From Acinetobacter vivianii (lineage in GTDB: Bacteria > Pseudomonadota > Gammaproteobacteria > Pseudomonadales > Moraxellaceae): DNA of 64,000 bases. The notes under the pieces were generated by a model that worked only from the letters and a program-made list of their open reading frames with translations, was not told where the DNA came from and made no database searches. Position numbers and translations under genes: made by a program. Of the stretch, positions 62,111 through 64,000 are shown one piece after another. The DNA lies in contig NZ_BMDR01000001.1 of NCBI RefSeq assembly GCF_014635885.1, forward strand, positions 124,001 through 188,000, read 5' to 3'. Numbering within the stretch: the stretch's first letter is position 1; the number at the start of each line of letters is the position of its first letter.

Positions 62111-62193
62111 AGAAGTATGAGGCTCCGAACCCCTCATACTTCTGCAATCGCTGGACTGCAGCGTACCGCCATTAAAGGCGGTATTTTTTTTAT
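62111..62193 (+). terminator. Three tandem hairpins ending in a rho-independent terminator
   Basis: AGAAGTATGAGG / CCTCATACTTCT (perfect, 62111-62143) is followed by CTGCA / TGCAG (62142-62161) and by TACCGCC / GGCGGTA (62164-62183) with a T-run. The last is a clear terminator; the first two may stabilise the mRNA. Confidence 0.8.
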
Positions 62194-62437
62194 TCAAAGA
62201 AAGAGTCAGAGCGAAATATAAGGAGATGATCAGATGACATCATTTTGAACCCATGTTAGTCTAGCGCCACAATTCATTCTGATCTCTTCATTCATCTTAT
62301 GCAGCTTACGCCACCCTAGTTGATTTCTCTTGCTTGAAAATTAACTCATCACTTTGACTAGTGAGGTGGTGTAGTCGTGTGCATGTATATATCACATCAC
62401 TAGCCTTGATTTAAAATTATACGAATAGGCTATTTCT
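62194..62437 (+). other. Upstream region of SulP gene
   Basis: About 240 bases with no coding sequence or recognised element; it should contain the promoter of the anion transporter. Confidence 0.4.
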
Positions 62438-63892
62438 ATGTTATCCAATGTTCGGGAACAATGGTTCTCCAATATTCGCGGGGATATTTTGTCTGGACTT
62501 GTGGTTGGTCTGGCACTTATTCCAGAAGCGATCGCTTTCTCTATTATTGCTGGTGTCGATCCTAAAATTGGTTTATATGCCTCTTTCTGTATTGCGGTCG
62601 TGATTTCCTTTGTCGGCGGTCGTCCAGCCATGATTTCTGCCGCAACAGGGGCTATGGCTTTGCTCATGGTCACGTTAGTTAAAGAACATGGACTGCAATA
62701 TTTACTTGCAGCCACTATTTTGACCGGTATCTTCCAGATTATTGCGGGTTATCTGAAGCTGGCCAAGTTGATGCGTTTTGTATCGAAGTCAGTGGTCATT
62801 GGTTTCGTGAATGCTTTAGCGATTCTGATTTTTATGGCGCAGTTACCTGAGCTGATGAACGTGACGTGGCATGTATATGTTTTTGTCGCTCTGGGTTTAG
62901 CCATTATCTATTTATTTCCTCTAATTCCAAAACTAGGAAAGCTTCTACCATCGCCGTTGGTCTGCATTATCATCATTACCCTGATCGCCATGTCGATGGG
63001 AATTGACCTTAGAACGGTAGGCGATATGGGCGAGTTACCCAATACGCTTCCTATATTTTTATTGCCTGATATTCCTTTAAACCTCGAAACACTCATGATT
63101 ATTTTGCCTTACTCGATTCCAATGGCTGTCGTGGGTCTGCTGGAATCGATGATGACGGCAACCATTGTGGATGAAATGACTGATACACCAAGCGACAAGT
63201 TTCAGGAATGTAAAGGTCAGGGCATCGCCAATATTGCTTCTGGATTCATGGGTGGGATGGCTGGTTGTGCCATGATTGGTCAATCGATGATTAATGTGAA
63301 ATCAGGTGGTTTGACCAGATTATCGACCTTTTGTGCGGGTATATTTTTACTTATTCTGGTGGTTTTTCTGAGTGATTGGCTCAAAGTCATCCCGATGGCT
63401 GCTTTGGTCGCCGTGATGATCATGGTTTCGATCAGCACCTTTGAATGGAAATCGATTACCCAGTTCACCGCTAATCCCAAGAGCAGTAATGTGGTGATGA
63501 TCGCGACAGTTGCTGTTGTGGTCGCTACGCATAATCTGGCCTTAGGTGTATTAACAGGCGTACTGTTATCCGCATTATTCCTTGCCAATAAACTGGAAAA
63601 TGATATTCATGTGAAGACATCATGTGAAGGCGCTACACGTTTATATGAGCTGCATGGGCAAATCTTTTTTAGTTCGTCAGAAAAGTTCTTACAGCGTTTT
63701 GACTTTAAAGAAGGGGTGAAAGCAGTGATTATTGATTTAACTCATTCTCATATTTGGGATGTCACTTCCGTGGCAATGCTGGATTCGGTCATCAGCAAAT
63801 TCCAGAAAAATGGGATACATGTCACCGTACGTGGTTTGAATGAAGCCAGTTCCATCATGATTGATAAGTATGGTACACATGCCAAAATCTAA
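62438..63892 (+). CDS. SulP-family inorganic anion transporter
   Basis: This 484-residue protein has the SulP membrane domain (DILSGLVVGLALIPEAIAFS, KIGLYASFC, GGRPAMISAATGAMA, VGLLESMMTA) with about 12 or more helices, and a C-terminal STAS domain (about 390-484, VKAVIIDLTHSHIWDVTSVAMLD). SulP members carry sulfate, bicarbonate or chloride; the substrate here is uncertain. It is probably monocistronic and followed by a terminator. Confidence 0.92.
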   Translation: MLSNVREQWFSNIRGDILSGLVVGLALIPEAIAFSIIAGVDPKIGLYASFCIAVVISFVGGRPAMISAATGAMALLMVTLVKEHGLQYLLAATILTGIFQIIAGYLKLAKLMRFVSKSVVIGFVNALAILIFMAQLPELMNVTWHVYVFVALGLAIIYLFPLIPKLGKLLPSPLVCIIIITLIAMSMGIDLRTVGDMGELPNTLPIFLLPDIPLNLETLMIILPYSIPMAVVGLLESMMTATIVDEMTDTPSDKFQECKGQGIANIASGFMGGMAGCAMIGQSMINVKSGGLTRLSTFCAGIFLLILVVFLSDWLKVIPMAALVAVMIMVSISTFEWKSITQFTANPKSSNVVMIATVAVVVATHNLALGVLTGVLLSALFLANKLENDIHVKTSCEGATRLYELHGQIFFSSSEKFLQRFDFKEGVKAVIIDLTHSHIWDVTSVAMLDSVISKFQKNGIHVTVRGLNEASSIMIDKYGTHAKI

Positions 63893-63918
63893 ATCTGTTT
63901 CTATAACATAACAATGAT

Positions 63919-63949
63919 TAAGCCTCTACACGGGCAGAGGCTTTTTTGT
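63919..63949 (+). terminator. Rho-independent terminator after SulP gene
   Basis: AAGCCTCT pairs with AGAGGCTT around ACACGGGC, followed by TTTT. Confidence 0.87.
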
Positions 63950-64000
63950 TGCACATTGAACCTTTTATTTGCCAAAGAAACTCAAGTTGATCATTTTTTA

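Noticed and set aside
1..64000. Insertion sequences, phage genes, tRNA or rRNA genes
   Set aside because: None was found by reading for transposase or integrase proteins, terminal inverted repeats or tRNA-like cloverleaf features; small degraded elements could be missed by eye.

Overview
The window looks like chromosome of an Acinetobacter species. It has roughly 40% GC, AT-rich intergenic DNA, a NasS/NasT-controlled nitrate assimilation operon, a complete AccB/AccC/AroQ operon and several small proteins I recognise only as Acinetobacter-type hypotheticals. No rRNA, tRNA, insertion sequence, phage gene or CRISPR array is visible. Assignments come from reading the translated sequence; no database search was run.

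Layout. 0-6.5 kb: the 3' end of murB, a YdcF/ElyC-type envelope protein, an alpha/beta hydrolase, three small envelope proteins, and a convergent membrane-anchored GltB-like FMN enzyme. 6.7-21 kb: a stress or dormancy island with hemerythrin, glycine-zipper and hydrophilin-like proteins, a Cse60-like protein, DUF421, a Q/N-rich disordered protein, a CinA-like domain, a haem-oxygenase-like diiron enzyme, KatE catalase, a stress-type SDR and a KGG-repeat protein. Three of four copies of an unrecognised 142-155 residue family (PQYL family) lie here; the fourth is at 61.6 kb. 21-28 kb: an apparent alkyl-sulfate module (Fe-alcohol dehydrogenase, sigma-54 activator, exported SdsA-like alkylsulfatase, FadL-like porin). 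28-33 kb: polyphosphate kinase, two small unknowns, an exported SurE-like phosphatase and a lipoprotein.

33-43 kb: tyrosine/homogentisate catabolism (hpd, IclR regulator, VOC protein, maiA, fahA, aromatic amino-acid permease), followed by an MFS transporter, an amidase and a small exported protein. The canonical homogentisate dioxygenase hmgA is absent, and a VOC protein with a complete His-His-Glu metal triad sits in the operon. 43-46 kb: aroQ-accB-accC, then a 725 bp gap with two orphan plus-strand terminators. 46-58 kb: nitrate assimilation. NasS and NasT are divergent from a sigma-54 promoter and an ANTAR-type two-hairpin leader, which precede the nitrate transporter, nirB, a NirD-FAD oxidoreductase fusion, nasA and mobA. 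58-64 kb: an MFS/LysR divergent pair, a small predicted thiol-hydrolase fold protein, a small unknown, the fourth PQYL paralogue and a SulP anion transporter.

The best candidates for undescribed biology are the four-copy PQYL family within the stress island, the VOC protein filling the homogentisate dioxygenase step, the Q/N-rich protein, and the structured nitrate-operon RNA elements.
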